From Dryocola sp051297175 (lineage in GTDB: Bacteria > Pseudomonadota > Gammaproteobacteria > Enterobacterales > Enterobacteriaceae), in contig NZ_JBINNY010000001.1 in NCBI RefSeq assembly GCF_051297175.1, positions 930,001-994,000 of the forward strand: a stretch of 64,000 bases of DNA, read 5' to 3'. The notes beneath the pieces were generated by a model. That model saw only the letters and a program-made list of their open reading frames with translations. It was not told the origin of the DNA and did not search any database. Below are positions 40,153 to 49,736 of this stretch, in pieces. Numbering within the stretch: position 1 is the stretch's first letter; every line of letters starts with the position of its first letter. Both the position numbers and the translations under genes were made by a program.

Positions 40153-42399
40153 ATGCTTACCCGTTTGCGAGAAATCGTTGAAAAGGTTGCCAGCGCCCCG
40201 CGCCTCAATGAGGCGCTGGACATCCTGGTGACCGACATCTGCCTTGCGATGGATACCGAGGTATGCTCGGTTTATCTCGCAGACAGTGACCGCCGCTGCT
40301 ACTACCTGATGGCAACAAAGGGGCTGAAAAAGCCACGCGGACGCACCATCACCCTCGCATTTGATGAAGGCATTGTCGGGCTGGTAGGTCGCCTTGCCGA
40401 ACCCATCAACCTTGCGGATGCCCAAAAACACCCCAGCTTTAAATACGTACCCGCCGTAAAAGAAGAGCGTTTCCGCGCTTTCCTTGGGGTGCCTATCATC
40501 CAGCGGCGTCAACTGCTGGGCGTGCTGGTGGTGCAGCAGCGCGAACATCGTCAGTACGATGAAAGCGAAGAGTCCTTCCTCGTTACTCTCGCCACGCAAA
40601 TGGCGGGCATTCTTTCCCAGTCACAGCTTGCCGCTCTGTTTGGCCAGTATCGCCAGACGCGCATTCGTGCGCTCCCTGCGTCACCGGGCGTGGCCATAGC
40701 GGAAGGCTGGATGGACTCCACGCTGCCGCTGATGGAGCAGGTATCCGAAGCTTCAACGCTTGATACCTCGCGCGAACGCGAGCGGCTCACCGCCGCGCTT
40801 GAAGAGGCCGCCAACGAATTCCGCCGCTACAGCAAACGCTTCGCTGCGGGCGCGCAGAAAGAAACGGCCGCTATATTCGACCTCTACTCGCACCTGCTGA
40901 CCGACGCGCGCCTGCGCCGTGAACTTTTCGGCGAAGTGGATAAAGGCTCGGTGGCGGAGTGGGCGGTTAAAAAAGTCGTCGAGAAATTTGCCGAACAGTT
41001 CGCAAGCCTCTCGGATAGCTATCTGAAAGAGCGTGCGGGCGACCTGAGAACGCTCGGACAGCGCCTGCTGTTCCATCTCGATGACACCATTCAAGGCCCA
41101 AATACCTGGCCTGAACGCTTTATCCTCGTTGCCGACGAGCTTTCGGCTGCAACCCTTGCAGAGCTGCCGCAAAACCGTCTGGCGGGCGTTGTGGTACGCG
41201 ACGGTGCCGCCAACTCTCACGCCGCCATCATGGTGCGCGCGCTGGGTATTCCGACGGTCATGGGGGCGGATATCCAGCCTTCGGTTCTGCACCGCAGAAC
41301 GCTTATCGTCGATGGCTATCGTGGCGAGCTGCTGGTCGATCCTGAACCGGTACTGCAGCAAGAATATCAGCGCCTGATCAGCGAGGAGAACGAGCTTAGC
41401 CGCCTCGCCGAAGACGATGTGGACATGCCTGCGGCGCTGAAAAGCGGCGAACGCGTGCAGGTCATGCTCAACGCGGGCTTAAGCCCTGAGCACGAAGAAA
41501 AGCTCGGCAGCCGCATCGACGGCATCGGCCTGTACCGCACCGAAATCCCGTTTATGCTGCAAAGCGGCTTCCCGTCGGAGGAAGAGCAGGTTGCCCAGTA
41601 TCAGGGCATGCTGCAAATGTTCAACGAGAAGCCGGTTACGCTGCGCACCCTGGACGTGGGGGCGGATAAACAGCTGCCGTATATGCCGATCAGCGAAGAG
41701 AACCCGTGCCTTGGATGGCGCGGCATTCGCATCACGCTCGACCAGCCGGAAATTTTCCTCGTGCAGGTGCGCGCCATGCTGCGCGCTAACGCCGCCTCCG
41801 GCAACCTGAGCATCCTGCTGCCGATGATCACCAGCCTCGATGAAGTGGACGAAGCGCGCCGCCTGATCGACAGAGCCGGGCGTGAAGTTGAAGAGGTGCT
41901 GGGTTACGCGCTGCCGAAACCGCGCCTGGGCGTAATGGTCGAAGTCCCTTCCATGGTCTTTATGATGGGACATCTTGCCAGCCGCGTTGACTTTATTTCC
42001 GTCGGCACCAACGACTTAACGCAGTACCTGCTTGCCGTCGATCGCAATAACACCCGCGTCGCCAGCCTCTACGACAGCCTGCACCCGGCGATGCTGCGCG
42101 TGTTGAAGCACATCGCCTGCGAGGCAGAACGCCACGAAATCGACCTCTGCCTGTGCGGTGAGATGGCCGGTGACCCCATGTGCGTGGCGCTGCTGGTGGG
42201 AATGGGCTATCGGCATTTGTCGATGAACGGCCGCTCGGTTGCTCGCGTTAAATATCTGCTGCGCCATATCAGCCTTGAAGAAGCGCAGCAGCTTGCGGAA
42301 CGCAGCGTTGAGGCGCAGCTGGCAACGGAAGTGCGCCATCAGGTCGCTTCGTTTATGGAGCGGCGCGGCATGGGCGGGCTTATTCGCGGCGGTCGCTAG
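40153..42399 (+). CDS. ptsP: PTS nitrogen-branch enzyme I (EI-Ntr) PtsP
   Basis: A 748-residue phosphoenolpyruvate phosphotransferase that phosphorylates NPr (PtsO), linking nitrogen status and potassium homeostasis to EIIA-Ntr. An N-terminal GAF sensor domain (about 1-165, ending in the RRQLLGVLVVQQRE block) binds glutamine or 2-oxoglutarate signals. The EI domain carries the active histidine in GAANSHAAIMVRALGIPTVMG. The PEP-binding barrel has GIGLYRTEIPFM and the signature VGTNDLTQYLLAVDRNN. Length is the same as in E. coli (748). Confidence 0.96.
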   Translation: MLTRLREIVEKVASAPRLNEALDILVTDICLAMDTEVCSVYLADSDRRCYYLMATKGLKKPRGRTITLAFDEGIVGLVGRLAEPINLADAQKHPSFKYVPAVKEERFRAFLGVPIIQRRQLLGVLVVQQREHRQYDESEESFLVTLATQMAGILSQSQLAALFGQYRQTRIRALPASPGVAIAEGWMDSTLPLMEQVSEASTLDTSRERERLTAALEEAANEFRRYSKRFAAGAQKETAAIFDLYSHLLTDARLRRELFGEVDKGSVAEWAVKKVVEKFAEQFASLSDSYLKERAGDLRTLGQRLLFHLDDTIQGPNTWPERFILVADELSAATLAELPQNRLAGVVVRDGAANSHAAIMVRALGIPTVMGADIQPSVLHRRTLIVDGYRGELLVDPEPVLQQEYQRLISEENELSRLAEDDVDMPAALKSGERVQVMLNAGLSPEHEEKLGSRIDGIGLYRTEIPFMLQSGFPSEEEQVAQYQGMLQMFNEKPVTLRTLDVGADKQLPYMPISEENPCLGWRGIRITLDQPEIFLVQVRAMLRANAASGNLSILLPMITSLDEVDEARRLIDRAGREVEEVLGYALPKPRLGVMVEVPSMVFMMGHLASRVDFISVGTNDLTQYLLAVDRNNTRVASLYDSLHPAMLRVLKHIACEAERHEIDLCLCGEMAGDPMCVALLVGMGYRHLSMNGRSVARVKYLLRHISLEEAQQLAERSVEAQLATEVRHQVASFMERRGMGGLIRGGR

Positions 42400-42569
42400 G
42401 CCCGTCACGGCGCACCTGCTGCCGGTTATTACATATCTTTTACAACCTGGCGGACTTAATCACCGTGGCCTTTGTGCTATGATTCGGCGCTTTCGGAGCG
42501 CACCGCAGTAGGTGCGTACTTGCAACCTGCCGTGCTCAATCGGCGGGATAACAATGGCTTGTGATGACT

Positions 42570-43445
42570 ATGAATAGTGGCTATCTGCGGTTCCCTGAAT
42601 TTGACCCGGTAATTTTCTCCGTCGGGCCGGTATCCCTGCACTGGTACGGCATGATGTACCTCGTTGGGTTTGTATTTGCGATGTGGCTGGCCGGACGCCG
42701 CGCCAATAAACCGGGAAGCGGCTGGACCAAAAACGAAGTCGAAAACCTGCTGTATGCGGGCTTCCTTGGCGTGTTCCTCGGCGGGCGTCTCGGTTACGTC
42801 TTCTTCTACAATCTGCCAACCTTCCTGGCCGACCCGCTTTACCTGTTTAAAGTCTGGGACGGCGGCATGTCCTTCCACGGCGGGCTGATTGGCGTTATCT
42901 GCGTGATGATTTGGTTCGCCAAGCGCACTAAGCGTAACTTCTTCCAGGTTGCTGATTTTATTGCCCCACTGATTCCTTTCGGCCTGGCTGCCGGACGCCT
43001 CGGCAACTTCATCAACGGCGAACTGTGGGGTCGTGTCGATCCAAACTTCAAATGGGCCATGCTTTTCCCAGGATCGCGCAGCGAAGATATTGGCCTGCTG
43101 GCAACCCACCCGGAATGGCAGTCGCTGTTCAATACCTATGGGGTTCTGCCGCGCCATCCTTCGCAGCTTTACGAGATGGTGCTTGAAGGCATCGTACTGT
43201 TCATCATCCTGAACCTGTTTATCCGCAAACCACGCCCAATGGGCTCGGTGTCCGGCCTGTTCCTGATTGGCTATGGCGCGTTCCGCATCATCGTAGAATT
43301 CTTCCGCCAGCCGGATGCCCAGTTTACCGGCGAGTGGGTGCAGTACATCAGCATGGGGCAGATCCTCTCGATTCCGATGATAGTGGCCGGTGTTATTATG
43401 ATGGTTTGGGCCTACCGCCGTCGTCCGCAGCAACAGCTTTCGTGA
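42570..43445 (+). CDS. lgt: Prolipoprotein diacylglyceryl transferase Lgt
   Basis: A 291-residue inner-membrane enzyme that transfers diacylglycerol from phosphatidylglycerol to the lipobox cysteine of prolipoproteins. Seven membrane segments are predicted. The essential motifs are visible: HGGLIGV (near 103) and the Lgt signature GRLGNFINGELWGR. I chose the ATG at 42570 (MNSGYLRFPEF) over an upstream GTG/ATG at 42561/42564 to match E. coli (291 residues). It is followed six bases later by thyA; in E. coli the two are cotranscribed. Confidence 0.95.
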   Translation: MNSGYLRFPEFDPVIFSVGPVSLHWYGMMYLVGFVFAMWLAGRRANKPGSGWTKNEVENLLYAGFLGVFLGGRLGYVFFYNLPTFLADPLYLFKVWDGGMSFHGGLIGVICVMIWFAKRTKRNFFQVADFIAPLIPFGLAAGRLGNFINGELWGRVDPNFKWAMLFPGSRSEDIGLLATHPEWQSLFNTYGVLPRHPSQLYEMVLEGIVLFIILNLFIRKPRPMGSVSGLFLIGYGAFRIIVEFFRQPDAQFTGEWVQYISMGQILSIPMIVAGVIMMVWAYRRRPQQQLS

Positions 43446-43451
43446 GGTAAC

Positions 43452-44246
43452 ATGCAACAGTATCTTGATTTGATGAAAAAAGTGCTTGAAGAAGGCACCC
43501 CGAAAAATGACCGTACCGGTACCGGCACGCTGTCGATTTTTGGGCATCAAATGCGTTTTAATCTTCAGGAAGGTTTCCCGCTCGTCACCACGAAACGCTG
43601 CCATTTACGCTCCATCATTCATGAACTGCTGTGGTTCCTGAAAGGCGACACCAACATCGCCTACCTGCGTGAAAACAAGGTCACCATCTGGGATGAGTGG
43701 GCCGACGAAAACGGCGACCTGGGGCCGGTTTACGGCAAACAGTGGCGTTCGTGGGCCACGCCGGATGGCCGCCATATCGACCAGCTCTCCACGGTGCTCA
43801 ACCAGCTGAAAAACGATCCGGACTCGCGCCGTATTATCGTTTCCGCCTGGAATGTGGGCGAACTGGACAAAATGGCGCTGGCGCCTTGCCACGCGTTCTT
43901 CCAGTTTTACGTCGCCGACGGCAAGCTCTCATGCCAGCTTTACCAGCGCTCGTGCGACATCTTCCTTGGCCTGCCGTTTAACATCGCCAGCTATGCGCTG
44001 CTGGTGCACATGATGGCGCAGCAGTGCGATCTCGAAGTGGGTGATTTTGTCTGGACGGGCGGCGACACTCACCTGTACAGCAACCATCTTGAGCAGACTA
44101 ACCTGCAGCTAACGCGCGAACCGCGTCCGCTGCCGAAGCTGGTCATCAAGCGCAGGCCGGAATCCCTGTTCGACTATCGCTTTGAGGATTTCGACATCGA
44201 AGGCTACGATCCGCATCCGGCGATCAAAGCGCCTGTCGCTATTTAA
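43452..44246 (+). CDS. thyA: Thymidylate synthase ThyA
   Basis: A 264-residue enzyme that methylates dUMP to dTMP using methylene-tetrahydrofolate. The catalytic cysteine is in LAPCHAFFQFYV (residue 146), the dUMP-binding arginines in YQRSCDIFLGLPFN, and the C-terminal KAPVAI is intact. Same length as E. coli. AGGTAAC precedes the ATG. Confidence 0.97.
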   Translation: MQQYLDLMKKVLEEGTPKNDRTGTGTLSIFGHQMRFNLQEGFPLVTTKRCHLRSIIHELLWFLKGDTNIAYLRENKVTIWDEWADENGDLGPVYGKQWRSWATPDGRHIDQLSTVLNQLKNDPDSRRIIVSAWNVGELDKMALAPCHAFFQFYVADGKLSCQLYQRSCDIFLGLPFNIASYALLVHMMAQQCDLEVGDFVWTGGDTHLYSNHLEQTNLQLTREPRPLPKLVIKRRPESLFDYRFEDFDIEGYDPHPAIKAPVAI

Positions 44247-44262
44247 GCGCCAAGACTGACAC

Positions 44263-44292
44263 AACCGGTGCCTGAGTGCGCCGGTTTTTTTT
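44263..44292 (+). terminator. Terminator of the lgt-thyA operon
   Basis: AACCGGTGC and GCGCCGGTT pair around CTGAGT-type loop, followed by eight T. Confidence 0.85.
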
Positions 44293-44428
44293 GCCCGCAA
44301 TTCAGACTTTCGAGCTCCCTTCCAGCGCCGCTGCAACCCAATGCAAACGCGAATATTTTCCTCGGCACATCTCGACGAAACGACATCTCTGCGTAGCGGC
44401 ATGCAGATTGCCCGTGCACACTCTCGCC

Positions 44429-44899
44429 ATGAAAAAAGAACAGCGTGGTTTCAGCCTGGTGGAAGTGATGGTGGTCATGATTATCGTCGTGGCGCTGAGC
44501 GCGGGCGGCCTGTATGGCTGGCAAAAATGGCAGCAGCAACAGCGTCTGTGGATAACGTTGCAGCAGGTCAGAAATCTGCTCGAACAGCTGCGCAGCGACG
44601 CGAACTGGAAAAACAGGGACCATCAGCTCTCGCTGGGTCGTTCCGGCTCCGGCTGGTGCCTGGCGAGTCTCGCGCAAGGGCATGACTGCATCAGCCCGTC
44701 GCGCTGGCAGCTGGCGCAGCCTTTTCCTGACGTGGACATCGTTGCAATGACCGGCGGGTTAGGCTTTTACGGCCTGCGCAGTACGGCATGGCCTGGGCAT
44801 CTGATCCTGCGAAGCCCGGCAGGGGAATGGCGTATCGTCGTTTCGGCGTGGGGGCGAATCCGCACCTGTAAGGTAAGCGAGGCAGGAACATGCGGCTAG
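44429..44899 (+). CDS. ppdA: Prepilin-peptidase-dependent protein PpdA
   Basis: A 156-residue minor pseudopilin. Type IV leader peptide KKEQRG|FSLVEVMVVMIIV with the Phe+1/Glu+5 pattern starts right after the ATG at 44429. A hydrophobic helix follows, then a small globular domain. The longer frame to 44276 is rejected because the leader must be short. It begins the four-gene ppdA-ppdB-ygdB-ppdC set that primes type IV-like pilus assembly; the major pilin genes are elsewhere. It overlaps ppdB by ten bases. Confidence 0.9.
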   Translation: MKKEQRGFSLVEVMVVMIIVVALSAGGLYGWQKWQQQQRLWITLQQVRNLLEQLRSDANWKNRDHQLSLGRSGSGWCLASLAQGHDCISPSRWQLAQPFPDVDIVAMTGGLGFYGLRSTAWPGHLILRSPAGEWRIVVSAWGRIRTCKVSEAGTCG

Positions 44900-45450
44900 C
44901 AAACAGGGGATTTACCCTGCTAGAAACCCTGATAGCGATGGCATTAAGCAGCGTTGTGCTGCTTGGGGCGGGCAAGCTCTTTCCGGCGCTACAGCGCGGC
45001 GTGCTGACGCAGTACCAGCAGGCGGCGTTGCAGGAGTCGCTTTGGCAGCTGGCGTTTGGTTTTGGTAAGCATCTACAGCGAGCGGGGTACTGCCACGGAA
45101 CATGCGGTGGGGATGGCTTGGCGCTGCTGAAAAACGGCGAGTGCGTGCTGGTTCGCTGGGATATAAACAGTAACGGGAAATGGGAACCGGCAGGGCACGC
45201 CGAAACGGAGATAACCGGTTTCCGGCTGCGCAACGGTAGCCTTGAAACGCTCAAGGGAGCAACCAGCTGCGAAGGCGGCAGCTGGGAGAAAATTTCAGAT
45301 CCTGAAACGATGATCGTCAGCCATTTTTCAGTGATGCGACACGCCCGCAAAGCATTGCAGCCTTTGCTGGAAATCCGGCTTGGCGCTTCGCTCATCGACG
45401 GCAGACTGCCGGTTACGCTAAGACATATTGTCGTCGGGTATAACCTGTGA
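44890..45450 (+). CDS. ppdB: Prepilin-peptidase-dependent protein PpdB
   Basis: A 186-residue minor pseudopilin. Leader MRLANRG|FTLLETLIAMALSSVVLLG with Glu+5 intact. It shares with E. coli PpdB the HLQRAGYCHGTC and the LETLKGATSCEG blocks. Overlapped at both ends by its neighbours, so translationally coupled. Confidence 0.9.
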   Translation: MRLANRGFTLLETLIAMALSSVVLLGAGKLFPALQRGVLTQYQQAALQESLWQLAFGFGKHLQRAGYCHGTCGGDGLALLKNGECVLVRWDINSNGKWEPAGHAETEITGFRLRNGSLETLKGATSCEGGSWEKISDPETMIVSHFSVMRHARKALQPLLEIRLGASLIDGRLPVTLRHIVVGYNL

Positions 45451-45878
45451 AAGCGCGTGCCCAGCGCGGGAGCAGCTCTTTGGCATTTGTGCTGCTGCTT
45501 TTCTCCCTCGGCATGCTGATGCTCAACGGGCTTCAGCGCCAGCTCAGCCAGCAGCAGGCAACCGTCGCAAGTGAGATTGGCTTCCTTAAGCAATATTCCG
45601 GGGCCATATCTGCTTTGGCATGGGGTAGCCGACAAAGCTGGCAGGCCACCGGCAGCTGGTCTTGCCAAAACAGGCCAGGCGAATGGCGCGCTTGCGTACT
45701 GCGAACAGAAAAAGGCGGGAGCCTGATGGCGGCTCAGATGCTGTCAGGGAAAGATAAATCCCCCGTTACGCACTATCGCTGGGGCGAAATAAAAGACTCC
45801 CGTTGGCAAGCAAAAGCCCACGGCTGGGTAGACTTTTGCCCCTTACCGGAGGTGTCTCAGTGCCTGCTGCCGCAGTAA
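45447..45878 (+). CDS. ygdB: Minor pseudopilin-associated protein YgdB
   Basis: A 143-residue protein in the PulK/GspK-like position of the prepilin cluster. It has an N-terminal hydrophobic segment (SSLAFVLLLFSLGMLMLNG) preceded by a short basic leader with glycine (RAQRG), and conserved SALAWG and HGWVDFCPL blocks shared with E. coli YgdB. The ATG of the E. coli family is here GTG at 45447, overlapping the ppdB stop by four bases. Function is inferred from the cluster. Confidence 0.85.
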   Translation: MKARAQRGSSSLAFVLLLFSLGMLMLNGLQRQLSQQQATVASEIGFLKQYSGAISALAWGSRQSWQATGSWSCQNRPGEWRACVLRTEKGGSLMAAQMLSGKDKSPVTHYRWGEIKDSRWQAKAHGWVDFCPLPEVSQCLLPQ

Positions 45879-46201
45879 AGCCTAAACAAAGCGGGTTTAG
45901 CCTGCCCGAAGTGCTGTGCGCTCTGGCGCTCTTCGCCGTGGTGATGATGGCGCTGCTGGGCTATCACCGGGTACTCCAGCAGGGATTTCAGGCGCAGTGG
46001 CAGTTCCGGCAGCTTTGGCGTTTGGCCGTCGAAGCCGCGGAGCCCTATTCGCCGGAGCCGGATGCACAATGGAAAGTCATCCGACAGCAGACATCCGAAG
46101 CGGGATGTGTCAGCATCGCCGTTAACATTACAAGCCCTGTGGGGCGCAACGTGCAGCTATCAAGGCTGCACTGCCCGCAGCAGGTACCAAGTCAGGAGTA
46201 G
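45860..46201 (+). CDS. ppdC: Prepilin-peptidase-dependent protein PpdC
   Basis: A 113-residue minor pseudopilin. GTG start at 45860 with GGAGGTG at 45848-45854, giving leader PAAAVKPKQSG|FSLPEVLCALALFAVV with the Glu+5 pattern. It shares QWQFRQLWR and TSEAGCVSIAVNITSP-type blocks with E. coli PpdC. It overlaps ygdB by 19 bases and ends eight bases before recC. Confidence 0.87.
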   Translation: MPAAAVKPKQSGFSLPEVLCALALFAVVMMALLGYHRVLQQGFQAQWQFRQLWRLAVEAAEPYSPEPDAQWKVIRQQTSEAGCVSIAVNITSPVGRNVQLSRLHCPQQVPSQE

Positions 46202-46208
46202 CGATTTT

Positions 46209-49200
46209 ATGTTGCGTGTTTACCATTCCAACCGTCTGGATGTACTGGAAGCCATAATGGAATTTATCGTCGAGGGCCAGCCCCTTCCCGATCCTTTCCA
46301 GCCAGAGGTGGTGCTTGTGCAAAGTACGGGGATGGCGCAATGGCTACAGATGACGCTGGCGCAAAAGTTTGGCATTGCCGCCAACATTGAGTTTCCACTC
46401 CCGGCGAGTTTTATCTGGGATATGTTTGTGCGCGTCCTGCCGGATATTCCGGAACAGAGCGCATTCAACAAGCAGAGCATGAGCTGGAAGCTTATGAAGC
46501 TTATTCCGGACATGCTGGAACGTCCAGAGTTCGCGCTGCTCAAGCATTACCTCACTGAAGACAACAACGCTCGGAAGCTCTTCCAGCTCGCATCGCGTAT
46601 TGCCGATCTCTATGACCAGTATCTGGTTTACCGTCCCGGCTGGCTGAGCAAATGGGAGCAGGGGGAGCTGGTCGACAACGCCGGTGACGCTCAGCTGTGG
46701 CAGGCCCCGCTTTGGGCGGCGCTCGTTCAGCACACCCGCGAGCTTGGCCAGCCGGAATGGCATCGCGCCAACCTTTATCAGCGCTTCATCAGCAGGCTTG
46801 AAAACAGCGACGAATGCCCTGCTGGCCTTCCCCCGCGAGTATTTATCTGCGGCATTTCGGCGCTGCCGCCGGTTTACCTGAAGGCTCTACAGGCGCTAGG
46901 AAAGCATATCGACGTCCATCTGCTGTTTACCAACCCCTGCCGCTATTACTGGGGCGATATCAAGGACCCGTCATATCTTGCGCGCCTGATTAGCCGCCGT
47001 CGCCGCAGCCATTATCAGGCGGGCAACGCGCTGCCTTTGTTTAAGGATAACGAGACGGCGTCGTCCCTGTTCAACGACGACGGGGAGCAGGATGTTGGCA
47101 ACCCGATGCTGGCCTCGTGGGGCAAACTGGGCCGTGACTATACCTTCCTGCTCGCCGAGCTTGAGCAGTTTGAAGAGATTGATGTGTTTGTGGATATCGA
47201 ACCGGATAACCTGCTGCACAGCCTGCAATACGATCTGCTGGAGCTGCAAAACAACGCCGTAGCGGGACTCACGGAAGAAGACTACCGCCACAGCCGCAAC
47301 AAGCGAACGCTCGATCCTGAAGATCGTTCCATCACCTTCCACGAGTGCCACAGCCCGCAGCGTGAGGTCGAAGTCCTTCACGATCGTCTGTTGGATATGC
47401 TGGATGCCGATCCGGATCTTACGCCGCGCGATATCATCGTGATGGTCGCCGACATCGACAGCTACAGCCCGTTTATCCAGGCCGTTTTCGGCAACGCCGC
47501 TCCCGACCGCTGGCTGCCGTTCGCTATTTCCGACAGGCGTGCAAGCCAGGCGCACCCGGCGCTACAGGCGTTTATCAGCCTGCTGTCCCTGCCGGACAGC
47601 CGCTTTATGGCCGAAGATGTGCTTGCCCTGCTGGAAGTACCCGCGCTTGCCGCGCGTTTCTCAATCAATGAGGAGGGGCTCAGGTACCTGCGCCAGTGGG
47701 TAAACGAGTCCGGCGTACGCTGGGGAATCGATGATGATAACGTCCGCGAGTTCGACCTCCCGGCGACCGGGCAGCACACCTGGCGATTTGGCCTGACGAG
47801 AATGCTGCTGGGCTATGCCATGGACAGTAAAACCGGCGAGTGGCAGTCGGTACTGCCGTATGACGAGTCCAGCGGCCTTATCGCCGAGCTTGTCGGGCAA
47901 CTGGCTGAACTGCTGATGCAGCTTAACCGCTGGCGTCAGGCGCTATCAACCGAGCGGCTGCTTGCCGACTGGGTGCCGGTCTGCCGCGAAATGCTGGAAT
48001 GCTTCTTCCTGCCGGATCAGGATACCGAGGCGGCGCTGGCGCTTATCGAAAAGCAATGGCAGGAGATGATCGCCCACGGCCTTGAGGCCGAATATCATCA
48101 GCCGGTGCCGCTAACCCTGCTGCATGACGAGCTGGCGCAGCGTCTTGACCAGGAGCGTATTAGCCAGCGCTTCCTTGCGGGGCCAGTAAACTTCTGCACC
48201 CTGATGCCGATGCGCTCCATTCCCTTTAAGGTTGTCTGCCTGCTCGGAATGAACGATGGCGTCTACCCGCGCACCCTGGCGCCGCTCGGATTCGATCTGA
48301 TGAGCCAAAAGCCGCAGCGCGGCGACCGTAGCCGCCGGGACGACGACCGCTACCTGTTCCTGGAAGCGCTAAACTCGGCGCAGCAGCGTTTTTACATCAG
48401 CTACATCGGCCGTTCCATTCAGGACAACAGCAGGCGCTACCCGTCCGTGCTGGTGGAAGAGCTGCTCGACTACATTGCCCAAAGCCACTGCCTCCCGCAG
48501 GACGAATCACGCACCTGCGATGAAAGCGGCGAGGGCATAAAGCAACACCTTATTTTCCAGCACAGCCGCACGCCGTTTGATGCCGCTAACTTTGTGCCAG
48601 CAGCCCTGGGACAAAGTTACGCCAGTGAATGGCTGCCCGCCGCCAGCGAGCGGGGCGAGGCGCACGGCCCCTTCATTCAGATTTTGCAGCACAAAGCTCA
48701 GGAAGAGATCTCGCTTGAGCAGCTGCAGCGTTTCTGGCGGCATCCTGTTCGCGCTTTTTTCCAGATGCGGCTGGGCATCAACTTCTGGCTGGAGGATATG
48801 GAGCTGCCGGACGCCGAACCTTTTACGCTCGATAGCCTCGAGCGTTTCCAAATGAATCAGCAACTGCTCAACGCCCTGGTTCAGGGGGACGAACCGCAGC
48901 TTCTTTTCAGACGATATCGAGCCGCAGGTGCCCTGCCCTATGGGGCGTTTGGTGAAATTGTTTGGGAAAACCAGTTAACAGAAATGGGGGAGCTGTCCGC
49001 AAAAGTGATAGCTGAGCGGCAAAACAGCACAAGCGTGGAAGTTGATATAACCCTTGCGGGAACAAGACTGGTAGGGTGGCTGTCCGATGTTCAGGAAGAC
49101 GGGCTGCTGCGCTGGCGTCCTTCGGTGCTGAACGTGGCGCACGGCATGCAGCTATGGGTTGAACACGTCGTCTGGTGCGCAATGGGTGGCGCAGGAAGCA

Positions 49201-49586
49201 GTCGGGTTTATGGTCGTAAATCATCGGAATGGCATTTCCCGCCGCTTGAGGTTGAGCAGGCAAAAAGCTATTTACTGCAACTTATTGAAGGCTATCAGGA
49301 AGGATTACGCCAGCCGCTCCTGTTACTACCAAATAGTGGAGGTGCGTGGTTAAAAGCCTGTTACGACCAGGCAAATGATGCCATTTTATGGGATGAGCAA
49401 ACGCAGCAGAAAGCCAAAAGCAAACTGCTTGCGGCGTGGGAAGGCAATCAGATGGTAGAGGGCGAAGGGGCAGATATCTGGCTGCAACGCCTGTACCGGG
49501 CGCTGGATAATGACTACTACGAAGCCATCATCCGCGAGGCCGAGCGTTATCTGCTGCCGCTGTTCCGTTTCAACCAGCCACAATGA
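46209..49586 (+). CDS. recC: Exonuclease V gamma subunit RecC
   Basis: A 1125-residue subunit of RecBCD that recognises Chi and splits the DNA ends. It has an inactive helicase-like fold without Walker residues (as in E. coli). N-terminal block MLRVYHSNRLDVLEAIMEFI, FPLPASFIWDMFVRVLP. The nuclease-like C-terminal domain starts near residue 830 (EEISLEQLQRFWRHPVRAFFQMRL). It is followed by ptrA, recB and recD, the standard enterobacterial order. The chosen ATG has AGGAG 10 bases upstream. Confidence 0.95.
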   Translation: MLRVYHSNRLDVLEAIMEFIVEGQPLPDPFQPEVVLVQSTGMAQWLQMTLAQKFGIAANIEFPLPASFIWDMFVRVLPDIPEQSAFNKQSMSWKLMKLIPDMLERPEFALLKHYLTEDNNARKLFQLASRIADLYDQYLVYRPGWLSKWEQGELVDNAGDAQLWQAPLWAALVQHTRELGQPEWHRANLYQRFISRLENSDECPAGLPPRVFICGISALPPVYLKALQALGKHIDVHLLFTNPCRYYWGDIKDPSYLARLISRRRRSHYQAGNALPLFKDNETASSLFNDDGEQDVGNPMLASWGKLGRDYTFLLAELEQFEEIDVFVDIEPDNLLHSLQYDLLELQNNAVAGLTEEDYRHSRNKRTLDPEDRSITFHECHSPQREVEVLHDRLLDMLDADPDLTPRDIIVMVADIDSYSPFIQAVFGNAAPDRWLPFAISDRRASQAHPALQAFISLLSLPDSRFMAEDVLALLEVPALAARFSINEEGLRYLRQWVNESGVRWGIDDDNVREFDLPATGQHTWRFGLTRMLLGYAMDSKTGEWQSVLPYDESSGLIAELVGQLAELLMQLNRWRQALSTERLLADWVPVCREMLECFFLPDQDTEAALALIEKQWQEMIAHGLEAEYHQPVPLTLLHDELAQRLDQERISQRFLAGPVNFCTLMPMRSIPFKVVCLLGMNDGVYPRTLAPLGFDLMSQKPQRGDRSRRDDDRYLFLEALNSAQQRFYISYIGRSIQDNSRRYPSVLVEELLDYIAQSHCLPQDESRTCDESGEGIKQHLIFQHSRTPFDAANFVPAALGQSYASEWLPAASERGEAHGPFIQILQHKAQEEISLEQLQRFWRHPVRAFFQMRLGINFWLEDMELPDAEPFTLDSLERFQMNQQLLNALVQGDEPQLLFRRYRAAGALPYGAFGEIVWENQLTEMGELSAKVIAERQNSTSVEVDITLAGTRLVGWLSDVQEDGLLRWRPSVLNVAHGMQLWVEHVVWCAMGGAGSSRVYGRKSSEWHFPPLEVEQAKSYLLQLIEGYQEGLRQPLLLLPNSGGAWLKACYDQANDAILWDEQTQQKAKSKLLAAWEGNQMVEGEGADIWLQRLYRALDNDYYEAIIREAERYLLPLFRFNQPQ

Positions 49587-49736
49587 TTGTATAAAAATTG
49601 CACAGCCCGGCAAGTTCATCTATGATGCGCATCTTGCTCAGGGCTGGCGAAAAAAGTAACAACTGCGATAGCGAAATAGTTTAAAAGTTGTTAATGATGA
49701 GTGAGTTAGGAAGTTTCGTGATGAAGAGGTTCGTGA